64,000 nt of DNA from NCBI GenBank assembly GCA_037013495.1, contig CM072801.1, forward strand, positions 105,717,816-105,781,815. The letters run 5' to 3'. This stretch comes from Hippophae tibetana. Taxonomy: Eukaryota; Streptophyta; Magnoliopsida; Rosales; Elaeagnaceae. The translations under genes and the position numbers were made by a program. Below, in pieces: positions 12,741 through 22,260 of this stretch (its first letter is position 1; each line of letters begins with the position of its first letter). The notes beneath the pieces were generated by a model that was given only the letters and a program-made list of their open reading frames with translations, searched no databases and was not told the origin of the DNA.

Positions 12741-14273
12741 GATAAAAACTATAAATTAAACTATCCTAAATCACTTTCGTGGATTGAAACGGTTGCATTT
12801 AGCCTATGCAACAAGCCGTTAAACCCCTAGGTTGCCCTAGTGGACGAGTTTGAGTCTCGTGAGGGTTTTCAGTAATGATACCCACAAACATTGAACTAAA
12901 TGTAGAAATCAAAAGAAACAATAAAAACAATCAAATCAAAAACTAAAATTACAACAAAATCAAAAATTAATTTAAGGATAAAAGAAAACAACATATCACA
13001 AAAATGTCTCATACTTTTTAATCTCTTTTAAGATCATAATTAAAATCTCAAGCATAAGTTATTTTAATCTCTTTAAACAATCATGATTTTATTATAATAA
13101 TTAGTCGAAAATCATTTTCATATTTCATATCAAAAATGTATCAATTTAATTTTACCCAATTTCAGTGTCATGAATCAGAATTCGCTTCGACTCTATTCCT
13201 CACAAGTCAATACTCTCAAAACACTGAATCCTATGGGTTCAAACACTCATACTAATTTATATGCGAAAGAGTTTATGTATAGAAATGAACTAATATGTTC
13301 GCATATGTATAAAGAATAAAGGCTCAAAGTGTTATTTTAACATTGATCTCATGAAAGGAATCGAATGTATAAATTATAAAGATATCATATATAAAAATTA
13401 TTTTTATGCATAAATCAAACTCATTAAGAAAGAATTTCAAGATATATGCTTTTTACAAATGAAGAAATTTCAATGACTTTTTAGGGAATTACTTCCTATA
13501 TCTTTCTTTTGTAATTAGCCTTTACTCACAACTTTGTAGGCAATGTGGGTCATAGTATGTAGATGATACTATATATATTTTTTTATCTCTCTATTTTTTT
13601 TTATTTTTTTTTTGTAGATATTTTTCAATATATGTATTTTTTTAGAGAGTCAACCCATGTACAGATTGTACATTTTTTTGGATTTTGGTGAGTGGTTAAT
13701 TTTGTGGCTTTTCTGTTTGATCTTGGTTTAGGTAACCCCAGATATGTCCTTTTGTTTTTGTAGCAGTCATGCATAAATGAGATATAAGCATATACTATCA
13801 ATTTCAACTCAAATCATTTAATCTTAAGCAAAAATAATAATCAAAAATATATGATACTCTATTAAGATGAGAAAAAAAAATCATACATTCAATGCTAATA
13901 CCTATAGAGATCATCTAAACTTTTTGAATAAATAAGAAATGTGTTTGGAGTAGAAAAAATATATATTTCACTCTGAATAAAAGAATTTAGGCTCAAATTA
14001 TATCTCACAAGGGTAGTCTCCACTAAAAAAATTCATAAACACTGATTTTGGGTTTAATATAATTTCCACATTTTATCAAGAAATACTAGTTATGACAAAA
14101 ACTAACTAATTATCAAAAATAATTACATAATATTTCATGATATGTTTTCAAAAAAATTAATCTAACAGTACCAAAGACTTAACTATTTACTTAAATTTGA
14201 TTTAAAGAAATGATAAATTTTTGTGAGAATTTTTTTTTTATTTTTATTTTTTATTAAGCATGGTAACTTTTCA
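12741..14273 (-). other. 3' non-coding region of the element, no env-like gene seen
   Basis: About 1.5 kb between the terminal PPT hairpin and the internal PPT-like module. The longest open frame is about 60 codons (13625-13807, minus) with no recognisable features. Many Athila elements carry an env-like frame here; I see no trace of one. The end nearest the PPT is structured: a hairpin at 12788-12820 (GTTGCAT/ATGCAAC plus AACG/CGTT) and a 5-bp stem with 7-base loop at 12844-12860 (ACGAG/CTCGT). The rest is AT-rich, with a T-run near 13590-13615. Confidence 0.75.
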
Positions 14274-14311
14274 CCACCCCCAACCTAGAACTTACATTGT
14301 CCTCAATGTAA
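14274..14311 (-). other. Internal PPT-like tract with adjacent hairpin
   Basis: The minus strand reads GGTTGGGGGTGG (14285-14274), almost the same as the terminal PPT. Directly upstream in the sense direction is a perfect 8-bp hairpin, TTACATTG/CAATGTAA with a TCCT loop on + (14292-14311). Hairpin order and the loop resemble the terminal PPT module at 12698-12740. It may be a second (central) plus-strand priming site or the scar of a former element end. Confidence 0.65.
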
Positions 14312-14567
14312 CAACTGCAAATTAAAGATAAAGAGAAAAGAGGAGAAAGATTACCTATTTCTTGAGAATGTGTAAGTAGTAATGAAGAAATGCAGGTGCA
14401 TCCATCATATTCATCATTAAAGTGTATACAGACAGATTGCTGTGAACTTCTAACATCTCAACAAATATTTTAGTTTTAACAATTTTAAAATTATTCACAT
14501 ATAAGTAAACTAAAATAAACAATAATATTAAGTAAATAAAACAAATAAAACAAAAAATTACCTAACA
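14312..14567 (-). other. AT-rich non-coding stretch between pol and the internal PPT
   Basis: About 250 bp with no open frame or recognisable motif beyond A-rich runs (for example around 14510-14560). It lies 3' of the pol stop in the sense direction and belongs to the element's 3' untranslated region. Confidence 0.6.
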
Positions 14568-14569
14568 TG

Positions 14570-14617
14570 ATGGGTTGCCTCCCATCCAGCGCTTAGTTTA
14601 ACGTCTTAGCAAGACGT
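14570..14617 (-). other. Post-pol conserved motif and hairpin
   Basis: On +, ATGGGTTGCCTCCCAT (14570-14585) is followed by a perfect 7-bp stem with 3-base loop, ACGTCTT-AGC-AAGACGT (14601-14617). The hairpin lies 12 bases 3' of the pol stop codon in the sense direction. A diverged second copy lies 3' of gag1 at 20078-20127 with the same order and nearly the same spacing (33 versus 31 bases). From memory, the ATGGGTTGCCTCCCA-type string recurs after pol in plant Athila/Tat elements. Confidence 0.7.
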
Positions 14618-14629
14618 ATCTTTTTGGTG

Positions 14630-17600
14630 CTAAGGGTTACTCAGCCAAATGCAATCCATTTCAGCAATGTTGTTTGGTTCTTCTACATAAGGCTTGACAC
14701 GATGGCCATTAACTTTGAACGTTTTTTGTGTCTTGGAGTCCAATAGTTCTACCACTCCATGTTCAGATACCTGAACTATTTTGAATGGTCCATCCCATCT
14801 TGATCTCAGCTTTCCTGGAAACAATCTCAAACGAGAGTTAAATAAAAGAACTTTCATTCCAGGGTGAAAAGTTTTAGGAACTAGCCTCTTGTCATGGTAG
14901 CGCTTAGTACGCTCCTTGTATAATTTTGCATTCTCATAGGCTTCATTCCTAATTTCTTCCAACTCATGAAGCTGGAGTACTCGTTTTTCACCTGCTTTAT
15001 CTAAATCCATGTTTAGCTCTTTAATTGCCCAATAAGCCTTGTGTTCAAGTTCAACTGGAAGGTGGCACGCTTTCCCAAAGATTAACCGGTAAGGGCTCAT
15101 CCCAATAGGTGTTTTGTAAGCGGTGCGGTATGCCCATAAGGCATCATTTAACTTAAATGCCCAATCCTTCCTTGAGGGACGCACAGTGCGTTCCAATATT
15201 CCCTTAATTTGCCTATTACTTACTTCCACTAAACCGGAAGTTTGAGGGTGATATGGAGTAGCTACCTTATGTGTGATGTTGTACTTGTTTAGTACTCCAT
15301 CAAAGAGTTTGTTACAAAAATGGCTACCTCCATCACTTATTATAGCTCTAGGCGTTCCGAACCTACTGAATATGAAATCTTTCAAGAATTTCACAACAAC
15401 ATTAGCATCATTGGTTTTGGTGGGGATAGCTTCTACCCACTTGGACACATAATCCACAGCAACCAAAATGTATTGAAAACCATTAGATGGGGGAAAAGGA
15501 CCCATAAAGTCAATCCCCCATACATCAAAGAGTTCAACAACTAAATTAGATGTCAAAGGCATTTCATCTCTTTTGCTTATGTTTCCTGTTCTTTGACATC
15601 TATCACATTGTGCACAAAACATATGAGCATCTTTAAAAAGAGTGGGCCAAAAGAATCCAGACTGTAATATCTTACGGGCTGTCTTTTCTCCTCCAAAATG
15701 ACCCCCACAATGAAGTTCATGACAAAAAGTCAGAATGCTCTTATGTTCTTCTTCAGGTACATATCTCCGGATGACTTGATCTTGACCAATCTTGTATAAA
15801 TAAGGGTCATCCCAGAAATAGTCCTTAATAGTTTTAAAAAACCTTTTCTTGTCCTGATATGAAGTGTTAGGTCGCAAAACACCAGTGGCAAGATAGTTTA
15901 CAATATCAGCATACCATGGGTTCGGACCTATGAAAAATAACTGTTCATCAGGAAAGGTTTCAACTATATCGTCATTACTCTCATCTTTAAGAAAATTGAA
16001 GTGAGAAATCAACCTAGACAAATGGTCAGCTACTAAGTTTTCACTGCCTTTCTTATCCTTGATTTCTAGGTCAAATTCTTGTAAGAGTAAGACCCACCTG
16101 ATTAATCTTGGCTTGGCATTTGGTTTACTTAATAGGTATCTTAAAGCAGCATGATCAGAATGCACAATCACTTTAGATCCTACTAAATAAGACCGAAATT
16201 TGTCTAAAGAGAATACTATAGCCAAGAATTCCTTTTCAGTGGTGGTGTAATTCATCTGGGCATCATTGAGTGTTTTGCTAGCATAGTAGATGACATGTAA
16301 ACGCTTATCCACTCTTTGTCCCAAGACTGCTCCTATTGCATAATCAGAAGCGTCACACATTATTTCAAAGGGTAAAGACCAGTTTGGTGCCATTATAACA
16401 GGGGTAGATGTGAGTTTATCTTTCAAGGTATTAAAGGAAGTAAGGCAGTCATTGTTGAAATCAAAATCAGCATCTTTGGATAGCAAGTTACATAATGGAC
16501 GACTTATTTTAGAGAAATCTTTAATAAATCGTCTGTAGAATCCTGCATGTCCCAAGAAGCTTCTTATCCCCTTCACAGATGTAGGGGGAGGTAGTTTGGA
16601 TATCAATTCAACTTTTGCCTTATCAACTTCAATACCCTTGTTTGAAATTATATGTCCTAAAACTATCCCTTGTTGAACCATAAAATGACTTTTCTCCCAA
16701 CTAAGGGTTAGATTGCATTCAATGCATCTTTCTAAAACCAAAGTCAATTTATGTAAGCAATCATCAAATGAGTTCCCAAAGACAGAGAAATCGTCCATGA
16801 AAATCTCAATGAATTTCTCCACCATGTCCGAGAAAATGGATATCATGCATCTCTGGAACGTGGCAGGGGCATTGCATAACCCAAATGGCATTCTGCGAAA
16901 AGCAAATGTCCCAAAAGGACATGTAAATGTGGTCTTTTCCTGATCTTCTGGTGCTATGGGTACTTGATAATATCCAGACAGCCCATCCAAAAAACAGTAA
17001 AATTCGTGCCCAGCTAATCTTTCCAACATTTGATCAATGAATGGAAGAGGAAAGTGATCCTTTTTCGTATATAAATTTAGTTTCCTAAAATCTATACACA
17101 TTCTCCATCCAGTGATTATTCTAGTGAGCACTAATTCACTTTTGTCATTTTTAACAACTGTTATCCCAGATTTCTTTGGTACCACATGCACTGGACTAAC
17201 CCACTTACTATCCGCAATAGGATAGATAATCCCTTCTTCTAATAATTTAAGAATTTCTTTTTTAACTACCTCTTGCATGTTTGGGTTTAGTCTTCTTTGG
17301 GCCTCTCGTACAGGTTTAGCACCATCCTCCAAGTTGATCTTGTGCATACACATTGTTGGACTAATGCCTCTTATATCCCCTATACTCCAACCTATAGATT
17401 TCTTAAACTGTTTAAGCACTTTGATGAGTTCCTCTTCTTGTGGTTTGGTCAAGGTTGAAGAAATTATCACTGGATAAGTTTCCCCTTCTCCCAAAAACAC
17501 ATGTTTTAAGTGCTCAGGTAAGTCTTTGAGTTCAAGTTCAGGTGGATTGGCCTCTTTACTGGATGAAGAACTGGGTAGATTTAAAAGTGTACTAGATTTT

Positions 17601-19456
17601 GTCATCACTTCATTATTGTCTAGTTGTTCAAGGTACCCCTTAATTTCTTCATCTAAATCTTCTTCAACCTTTTCAAGTGTAAGAACGGTTTCAAGCTTGT
17701 CTTCTATTCTGGTTCGGAAAAAGGTGTTTTGGACAAGATTATCCAAAGGATCAACATCGAATATTTCATCGATGGCAGAAATAGAAGGGAAAGGCGAAGA
17801 ATCAAAAACTTTAAAATGAACAGTCTCTCCTAAGACTGTCATTGTCAAATTTCCATCTTGGACATCAATAATAGTTTTAGTAGTTGCTATAAATGGTCTA
17901 CCAAGCAATATTGTGTGCTCTCTGTCCAATGCTGGATTTTCTTGCATATCCAGAACCACAAAGTCAACAGGTATTATCAGTTTGTCTACCTGTACCAAAA
18001 CATCCTCAACTATTCCCTCTGGATATTTAAGAGATCTATCTGCAAGTTGAAGGGACATAGTTGTGGGTTTTAAATCCCCTAGATTGAGCTGTAAGAATAT
18101 AGAGTAGGGCATCAAATTTATACTAGCACCTAAATCAAGCATTGCTTTAGCAACCTTCCTATCCCCCATAGTTATGTTTATAATAAAACTTCCAGGGTCT
18201 TTCAACTTAGGGGGTAGTTTGTGCTGAAGTACAGCGCTAGAAATTTCTGATACTACTACTCGTTCATTCAGTTCATACCTCCTTTTCTTAGTGTTCAACT
18301 CTTTGAAAAACTTGGCATATGAGGGCACATTCATAATCACTTCTAACAATGGTAAATTGATATTCACTTTAGAGAGCATATTAAAAAGATCATTGAATTG
18401 CTTATCTTGTTTGGACTCTTTTAACCGGTGGGGAAAAGGTACTTGTATCTGGTGTGGTTCTGTTGTCTTTTGAATTTTGGGGGTGTTAGATGACCCCCCA
18501 ATGAGTTTTTCAGAAGGCTTGTTAAGTTTAACACTTGTTTCTCCTTTTTGCGAGATTAGAGTATCGCCTTCTCTGTTACCTGAACTACAAGGTAGATTGT
18601 TAGAGATTTCAGGTAAACTGGTATTGACTACCTTACCACTTCGAAGGGTTCTAACATCCTTTGCTTGTTCTGGTTGACTGAGCAACTTTCCTGGTTCTTT
18701 CTTTTGCATTTGTTCAGCCAGTTGCCCAACTTTAGATTCAATTCTTTTAACCGAAGCCTCCATGGTGTTCAACCTTTGATTAGTCATCAATTGGTTGTCA
18801 CGACTAACTTGAATAAAAGCATTCAAGCTATCTTCTAAGGTTGGTTTAAAAGATTGGCTTGGTGGGTAAGGGTGGTTGTTATACGACCTTAGTGTTGGAT
18901 ATTGGGTGTAGGCTGGGTGATTATAGGTGTTTGGATGATACCTTTGAAAAGATTGGACTTCCTCTATGGCATCGACACTAGAATCACAAGTATTTGAACA
19001 ATTATGAGTACCATGCCCAATTGAACAACACACTTCACATACCTCTTGATTTGAAATTTGGTGGGAAGTGAGGAATTTCACTTGTTTAGTCAATTCAGCA
19101 AGTTGCAAGGTTATCTCATTATCAGAGCCGACTTCATTGACCTTTGCTTTCCTTCTACCACCTCTTTGTTGGGAATTAGAACCCAATAGCTCATAGAGAT
19201 TATAGGTTTCCTCTGCGGTCTTTTCTCCTACAGCACCTCCAGCAGCATTATCAACCATGTATTGACTCTGTAGTGTCAATCCATCGTAAAAGAATTGGTT
19301 TTGTAGCTGTAATGGAAAGCTATGATTTTGACATTGAATGAAAAGGAGTTTGAATCGTTCCCAAGCTTCATGAAAGGGCTCTTCATACATTTGAGAAAAT
19401 GTTGCTATCTTTGTTCTTAGATCAACAGTCTTTTGATGGGAATAGAACCTACCCAT
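14630..19456 (-). CDS. gag2-protease-RT-RNase H-integrase polyprotein (Athila type)
   Basis: A 1608-residue open frame. In order: the rest of Gag2 from residue 1, with a CCHC zinc knuckle at 140-153 (C140, C143, H148, C153) and a coiled-coil-like stretch near 205-255; aspartic protease with DLGAS at 441-445; reverse transcriptase about 690-940 with D824 and the FMDD box at 886-889; RNase H about 1028-1150 with D1035, E1074, D1101 and D1144; integrase with HHCC finger (H1246, H1253, C1281, C1284) and catalytic D1316, D1375, E1411, exactly 35 residues between the last two; then a GPF-type C-terminal region near 1540-1590. All catalytic residues I looked for are present. The listed Met is internal: the same frame extends upstream through one in-frame TAA (19496-19498) into the Gag2 N-terminus at 19801. 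Expression would need readthrough or internal initiation, so function as it stands is doubtful. Confidence 0.93.
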   Translation of the reverse strand: MGRFYSHQKTVDLRTKIATFSQMYEEPFHEAWERFKLLFIQCQNHSFPLQLQNQFFYDGLTLQSQYMVDNAAGGAVGEKTAEETYNLYELLGSNSQQRGGRRKAKVNEVGSDNEITLQLAELTKQVKFLTSHQISNQEVCEVCCSIGHGTHNCSNTCDSSVDAIEEVQSFQRYHPNTYNHPAYTQYPTLRSYNNHPYPPSQSFKPTLEDSLNAFIQVSRDNQLMTNQRLNTMEASVKRIESKVGQLAEQMQKKEPGKLLSQPEQAKDVRTLRSGKVVNTSLPEISNNLPCSSGNREGDTLISQKGETSVKLNKPSEKLIGGSSNTPKIQKTTEPHQIQVPFPHRLKESKQDKQFNDLFNMLSKVNINLPLLEVIMNVPSYAKFFKELNTKKRRYELNERVVVSEISSAVLQHKLPPKLKDPGSFIINITMGDRKVAKAMLDLGASINLMPYSIFLQLNLGDLKPTTMSLQLADRSLKYPEGIVEDVLVQVDKLIIPVDFVVLDMQENPALDREHTILLGRPFIATTKTIIDVQDGNLTMTVLGETVHFKVFDSSPFPSISAIDEIFDVDPLDNLVQNTFFRTRIEDKLETVLTLEKVEEDLDEEIKGYLEQLDNNEVMTKSSTLLNLPSSSSSKEANPPELELKDLPEHLKHVFLGEGETYPVIISSTLTKPQEEELIKVLKQFKKSIGWSIGDIRGISPTMCMHKINLEDGAKPVREAQRRLNPNMQEVVKKEILKLLEEGIIYPIADSKWVSPVHVVPKKSGITVVKNDKSELVLTRIITGWRMCIDFRKLNLYTKKDHFPLPFIDQMLERLAGHEFYCFLDGLSGYYQVPIAPEDQEKTTFTCPFGTFAFRRMPFGLCNAPATFQRCMISIFSDMVEKFIEIFMDDFSVFGNSFDDCLHKLTLVLERCIECNLTLSWEKSHFMVQQGIVLGHIISNKGIEVDKAKVELISKLPPPTSVKGIRSFLGHAGFYRRFIKDFSKISRPLCNLLSKDADFDFNNDCLTSFNTLKDKLTSTPVIMAPNWSLPFEIMCDASDYAIGAVLGQRVDKRLHVIYYASKTLNDAQMNYTTTEKEFLAIVFSLDKFRSYLVGSKVIVHSDHAALRYLLSKPNAKPRLIRWVLLLQEFDLEIKDKKGSENLVADHLSRLISHFNFLKDESNDDIVETFPDEQLFFIGPNPWYADIVNYLATGVLRPNTSYQDKKRFFKTIKDYFWDDPYLYKIGQDQVIRRYVPEEEHKSILTFCHELHCGGHFGGEKTARKILQSGFFWPTLFKDAHMFCAQCDRCQRTGNISKRDEMPLTSNLVVELFDVWGIDFMGPFPPSNGFQYILVAVDYVSKWVEAIPTKTNDANVVVKFLKDFIFSRFGTPRAIISDGGSHFCNKLFDGVLNKYNITHKVATPYHPQTSGLVEVSNRQIKGILERTVRPSRKDWAFKLNDALWAYRTAYKTPIGMSPYRLIFGKACHLPVELEHKAYWAIKELNMDLDKAGEKRVLQLHELEEIRNEAYENAKLYKERTKRYHDKRLVPKTFHPGMKVLLFNSRLRLFPGKLRSRWDGPFKIVQVSEHGVVELLDSKTQKTFKVNGHRVKPYVEEPNNIAEMDCIWLSNP

Positions 19457-19495
19457 GAAAATTTCATAGACTGCCTCCCAAGTTTTAAGAGAACC

Positions 19496-19801
19496 TTACT
19501 GTAGAGTAATGAACCATGACCAAGCTTTATCTTTGAGAGTGTAAGGAAAACACCTCATCCTAAGTTGATCTTCATTAATTGCATGTAGTGGAAAGGTTTG
19601 GACAATATCATAGAATTCTCGAATGAAATTTAAAGGGTCCTCATTAGGGATACCGTAAAAGGAAGGCAACAAAGAATAATGAATCTTTTTCAATTCATAA
19701 TTCCTTGCAGCCTCTTGTAATTGGATACCGGAAGTTACATTGCCAATGATTGGCATTGTATATTCTTTCATCTTTTTCCGCCTATCTTCAGCATCTCCCA
19801 T
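19496..19801 (-). pseudogene. N-terminal part of gag2, cut off by a single in-frame stop
   Basis: 101 codons from an ATG, ending in TAA, in the same frame as the downstream polyprotein. The protein is clearly homologous to Gag1 residues 64-153: both share EAARNY, LPSFYG, VQTFPL and a long NEDQLRMRCFPYTLKDKA stretch. Where Gag1 has SLPPGSLMTW, this copy has TLQ, stop, GSLKTW, so one codon is mutated rather than the frame shifted. An in-frame TAG about 12 codons upstream bounds the frame. The break probably arose after or shortly before insertion, because the rest of the 5.2-kb frame is intact. Stop-codon readthrough (context CAG TAA GGT) is possible but unsupported. Confidence 0.85.
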
Positions 19802-20077
19802 GGTTGTTTGTAGTTGAAAATGATCCTCCTCCTATTGTGTATCAACAATTTGCTCTTAGTAGATATCTCTAAGAAATATTTATAACTTGATAAAACATAA
19901 AAGCAAAAAGTGCAAGGAACCTAATTTTTATTTTTATTTTTATTTTATTTTTTATTTTTATTTTTTTTTTATTTTTTTTATTTTTTTTAAACGAATGGAC
20001 AGAATGTTTGAAACAAACGAATTTTATTTCATCTGAATTTTTATTACACGCAAACTAAAACAAAGGAAAATACAATA
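19802..20077 (-). other. Spacer between gag1 and gag2, AT-rich, non-coding
   Basis: No open frame. It contains a long T-rich tract on + (about 19927-19990, A-rich in the RNA). In the sense direction it lies between the motif-hairpin following gag1 and the gag2 start. Nothing resembling a splice site, a PBS or an LTR remnant is obvious. Confidence 0.6.
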
Positions 20078-20127
20078 ATGGGTGACCTCCCATACAGGAC
20101 TAAAATTTATCGTCCTCTAGTAAGACG
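20078..20127 (-). other. Post-gag1 copy of the post-pol motif and hairpin
   Basis: On +, ATGGGTGACCTCCCAT (20078-20093) differs from the post-pol motif at only 2 of 16 bases. It is followed by CGTCCT-CTAGT-AAGACG (20111-20127). In the RNA sense this is a 6-bp stem, CGUCUU/AGGACG, with one U-G wobble, parallel to the perfect hairpin after pol. It lies 66 bases 3' of the gag1 stop. Its presence shows that gag1 carries its own copy of the element's post-ORF region. Confidence 0.65.
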
Positions 20128-20193
20128 TTGCTTGGAGATTACAGAATGAAAAACTCAATGTCTCCTCTTCATTGAATTCATTTAAGTATCAAA

Positions 20194-21531
20194 TTAGTCT
20201 TTGCCTTTTTGCAAATGTTCAACTAACTGTTCAACTTGAACTTCCACCTTTTTGATAGAAGCTTCCACAGAGTCCAACCGTTGATTGGTTTTAGATTGGT
20301 TATCCCTACAAACTTGAATAAAAGAATTCAAGTTGTCCTCCAGAGTTGGTTTATTGGGAATGCTTCTTGGAATAGGTGGGTGGAATTGCTGGCCTGCCTG
20401 GTTTGAGCTTTGAGTGAAAGGAGGGTTGTTTTGCCTCCAAGAGAAATTTGGATGACTTCTCCACCCAGGATTATAGGTATTTGAATTGGGATCAAACCTT
20501 GGTCTCTGTTGATATGCTCCCAACACATTGACCTGTTCAGGTCCAGTTGTTTCTCCTTGATATGGACAGGCTTCAGTACCATGTCCCATGTTGCTATACA
20601 AACCATATTGATCATTATTGGTGTTGGTTTGTGTAGCGAGAAGGGCAACTTGCTTAGTCAGTTGAACAAGTTGTTGTTGAACTTCATTACTGGAGTCGAT
20701 TTCATGAACTCCAGCTTTTCTCACTCGGGAGCTTTTCTGTTGGGAATTAGCACCCAACATCTCAAAGAGGTTATACGTCTCTGAGGCAGTCTTTTCTCCT
20801 ATTGCTCCTCCTGCAGCGTTGTCGACAATGAACTGACATTGTTGTGTAAGTCCATCGTAAAAGAATTGGTTCTGCAACTGCAGGGGAAAGCTATGATGGG
20901 GACATTGAGTGAGAAACATTTTGAACCTATCCCAAGCTTCATGGAATGGTTCTCCTTCCATCTGAGAGAAAGTAGCAATCTTTCCTCTCAACTCTGATGT
21001 TTTTTGGTGGGAATAGAATTTTCCCATGAATTTATTGTAAATATTACCCCATGTCATCAGAGAACCTGGGGGAAGTGACATCAACCAAGCTTTGGCCTTA
21101 TCCTTTAGAGTGTAGGGAAAACATCTCATCCTAAGTTGATCCTCGTTTAGAATACCGAGGGGGAATGTTTGGACCGTAGCATAGAAATCTCTCATAAAGG
21201 AAAGAGAATCTTCATTAGGTAGCCCATAAAAGGAAGGAAGCATAGAAAAATGAATATTTTTAAGGTCATAATTCCGAGCAGCCTCTCCCAACTGGATAGC
21301 GGCAGTTGCCGTGCCTATTACCGGTCTTGCAAACTCCTTCATCGTGGTTTCCCTAATATGTTGGTTTTCCTCCATTTCTTTTGGTTCTAGTAGAGGATTA
21401 AGACTTGGTTCTATGTTTGGCTCACAAACAGGTTGATGGGTAGAATCCAGTTTTGTTGACACTTGTTTAAATTTATGAAATTTATTTACATATGGTGTAA
21501 GAGGGTTTCCTAAGGATCTCCTACCACGCAT
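20194..21531 (-). CDS. Gag1: stand-alone Athila-type Gag protein
   Basis: 445 residues from ATG to stop, uninterrupted. It should act as a structural capsid protein forming cytoplasmic virus-like particles. The conserved retrotransposon Gag core spans about residues 64-265 (EAARNY 84-89, LPSFYG 98-103, a strongly conserved region at 129-145, FYSHQK 172-177, FFYDGL 223-228). A proline, asparagine and glutamine-rich linker at 340-395 and a coiled-coil-like C-terminus (395-440) follow. The zinc-knuckle position reads Y309, Y312, H317, C322: both N-terminal cysteines are tyrosine, so zinc binding is probably lost. It aligns along nearly its whole length with Gag2 at roughly two thirds identity (estimated by eye) and ends where Gag2 continues toward protease. 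It is therefore a complete second gag, not a fragment. It is the first frame after the leader, so it would be translated first from full-length RNA. Confidence 0.93.
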   Translation of the reverse strand: MRGRRSLGNPLTPYVNKFHKFKQVSTKLDSTHQPVCEPNIEPSLNPLLEPKEMEENQHIRETTMKEFARPVIGTATAAIQLGEAARNYDLKNIHFSMLPSFYGLPNEDSLSFMRDFYATVQTFPLGILNEDQLRMRCFPYTLKDKAKAWLMSLPPGSLMTWGNIYNKFMGKFYSHQKTSELRGKIATFSQMEGEPFHEAWDRFKMFLTQCPHHSFPLQLQNQFFYDGLTQQCQFIVDNAAGGAIGEKTASETYNLFEMLGANSQQKSSRVRKAGVHEIDSSNEVQQQLVQLTKQVALLATQTNTNNDQYGLYSNMGHGTEACPYQGETTGPEQVNVLGAYQQRPRFDPNSNTYNPGWRSHPNFSWRQNNPPFTQSSNQAGQQFHPPIPRSIPNKPTLEDNLNSFIQVCRDNQSKTNQRLDSVEASIKKVEVQVEQLVEHLQKGKD

Positions 21532-21785
21532 AGACTATTGTAAACGTAAATTTAAAACTCCTATCAACAAAATAAAAAATTTAGAGAAAATTTACATGTT
21601 ATTTAATACAAAGCACTAAACAAAACTAGTTAAACCCTAAAAAAAAAGAAATTGTTTTTTATTTTATTTTTTAATTATTTTTTTTTATTTTTATTTTTTT
21701 ATATATTATAAATATATATTATTTATTTTATATTTTTATATTTTTTTTTATTTTGTAACATAATTAGTATTAACCAAGAGTGCTC

Positions 21786-21895
21786 CTAGGAAAGAATGGT
21801 GGTGCAAACGGCTCCTTAAATACCATTCTCCTAGCCAGAGCAACGTTCCCAGGAAAGACTAGTGGCACAAAGGCTTCCAAGAACTAGTCTCCTAG
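21786..21895 (-). other. Twin covarying hairpins in the leader
   Basis: Hairpin 1 (21786-21834): CTAGG-AA-AGAATGGT, 21-base loop, ACCATTCT-CCTAG. Hairpin 2 (21849-21895): CCAGG-AA-AGACTAGT, 19-base loop, ACTAGTCT-CCTAG. Both keep a 5-bp lower stem (one mismatch in the second), a 2-base bulge and an 8-bp upper stem. The upper stems differ at two positions and both differences are compensated (A-T to C-G and G-C to A-T). The loops are also related (GGTGCAAACGGCT and GGCACAAAGGCTT). The structure is probably selected in the RNA; a packaging or dimerisation role is inference. Confidence 0.8.
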
Positions 21896-21970
21896 ACAGA
21901 ACTCTCTTAGATTTTTACTTTTCATGTTATTTAGTTAATTAGGTATAAATTCAATTAATGTTTTTTTTTA

Positions 21971-22260
21971 TGAACGGTAATTTTATTTTACTATTCACGC
22001 TATATTATTTCTTATTAACTTAAAATTTTTTTGAATTTTGAATTTTAAATTTTTTTTTTTATTTATTTATTTATTTTTTACTATTCATGAACGGTAATTT
22101 TATTTTACTATTCACGCTCTCTTATTTCTTACTAACTTAAAATTTTTGAATTTTAAAATTTTTTTTTATTTTTTTTTTATTTTATTTTTTTTACTATTCT
22201 TGAACGGTAAAATTTTTTACTTCAAATTTTAAATTTCTAAATTATTTTACAATTTTAAAA
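21971..22260 (-). repeat. Imperfect ~115-bp tandem repeat in the leader
   Basis: The string TGAACGGTAATTTTATTTTA begins at 21971 and again at 22088. A shorter relative, TGAACGGTAAAATTTTTTAC, begins at 22201. In the first two, ACTATTCACGCT follows, then a diverged AT tract with TTATTTCTTA and AACTTAAAATTTTT. Periods are about 117 and 113 bp. The tract is low complexity, so alignment beyond the GAACGGTAA core is weak. Confidence 0.6.

Noticed and set aside
12844-12860. tRNA-like T-arm (5-bp stem, 7-base loop TTTGAGT)
   Set aside because: No acceptor stem, D-arm or anticodon arm can be placed around it, so it is kept only as a hairpin in the element's 3' region.
12698-14629. Env-like gene expected in Athila elements
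   Set aside because: No frame beyond about 60 codons and no recognisable env-like or transmembrane segment in the region.
15320-18677. Several + strand frames of 60-97 codons inside gag-pol
   Set aside because: All are antisense shadows of the intact pol frame, with no family resemblance.
19802-20077. A nested second element or solo LTR explaining gag1
   Set aside because: No TG...CA termini, target duplication or second PBS/PPT pair can be found around gag1; recombination inside one lineage explains it better.
20328-20784. Alternative frames over the gag1 C-terminal half on both strands
   Set aside because: They overlap the clearly homologous Gag1 frame and show no similarity to known proteins.
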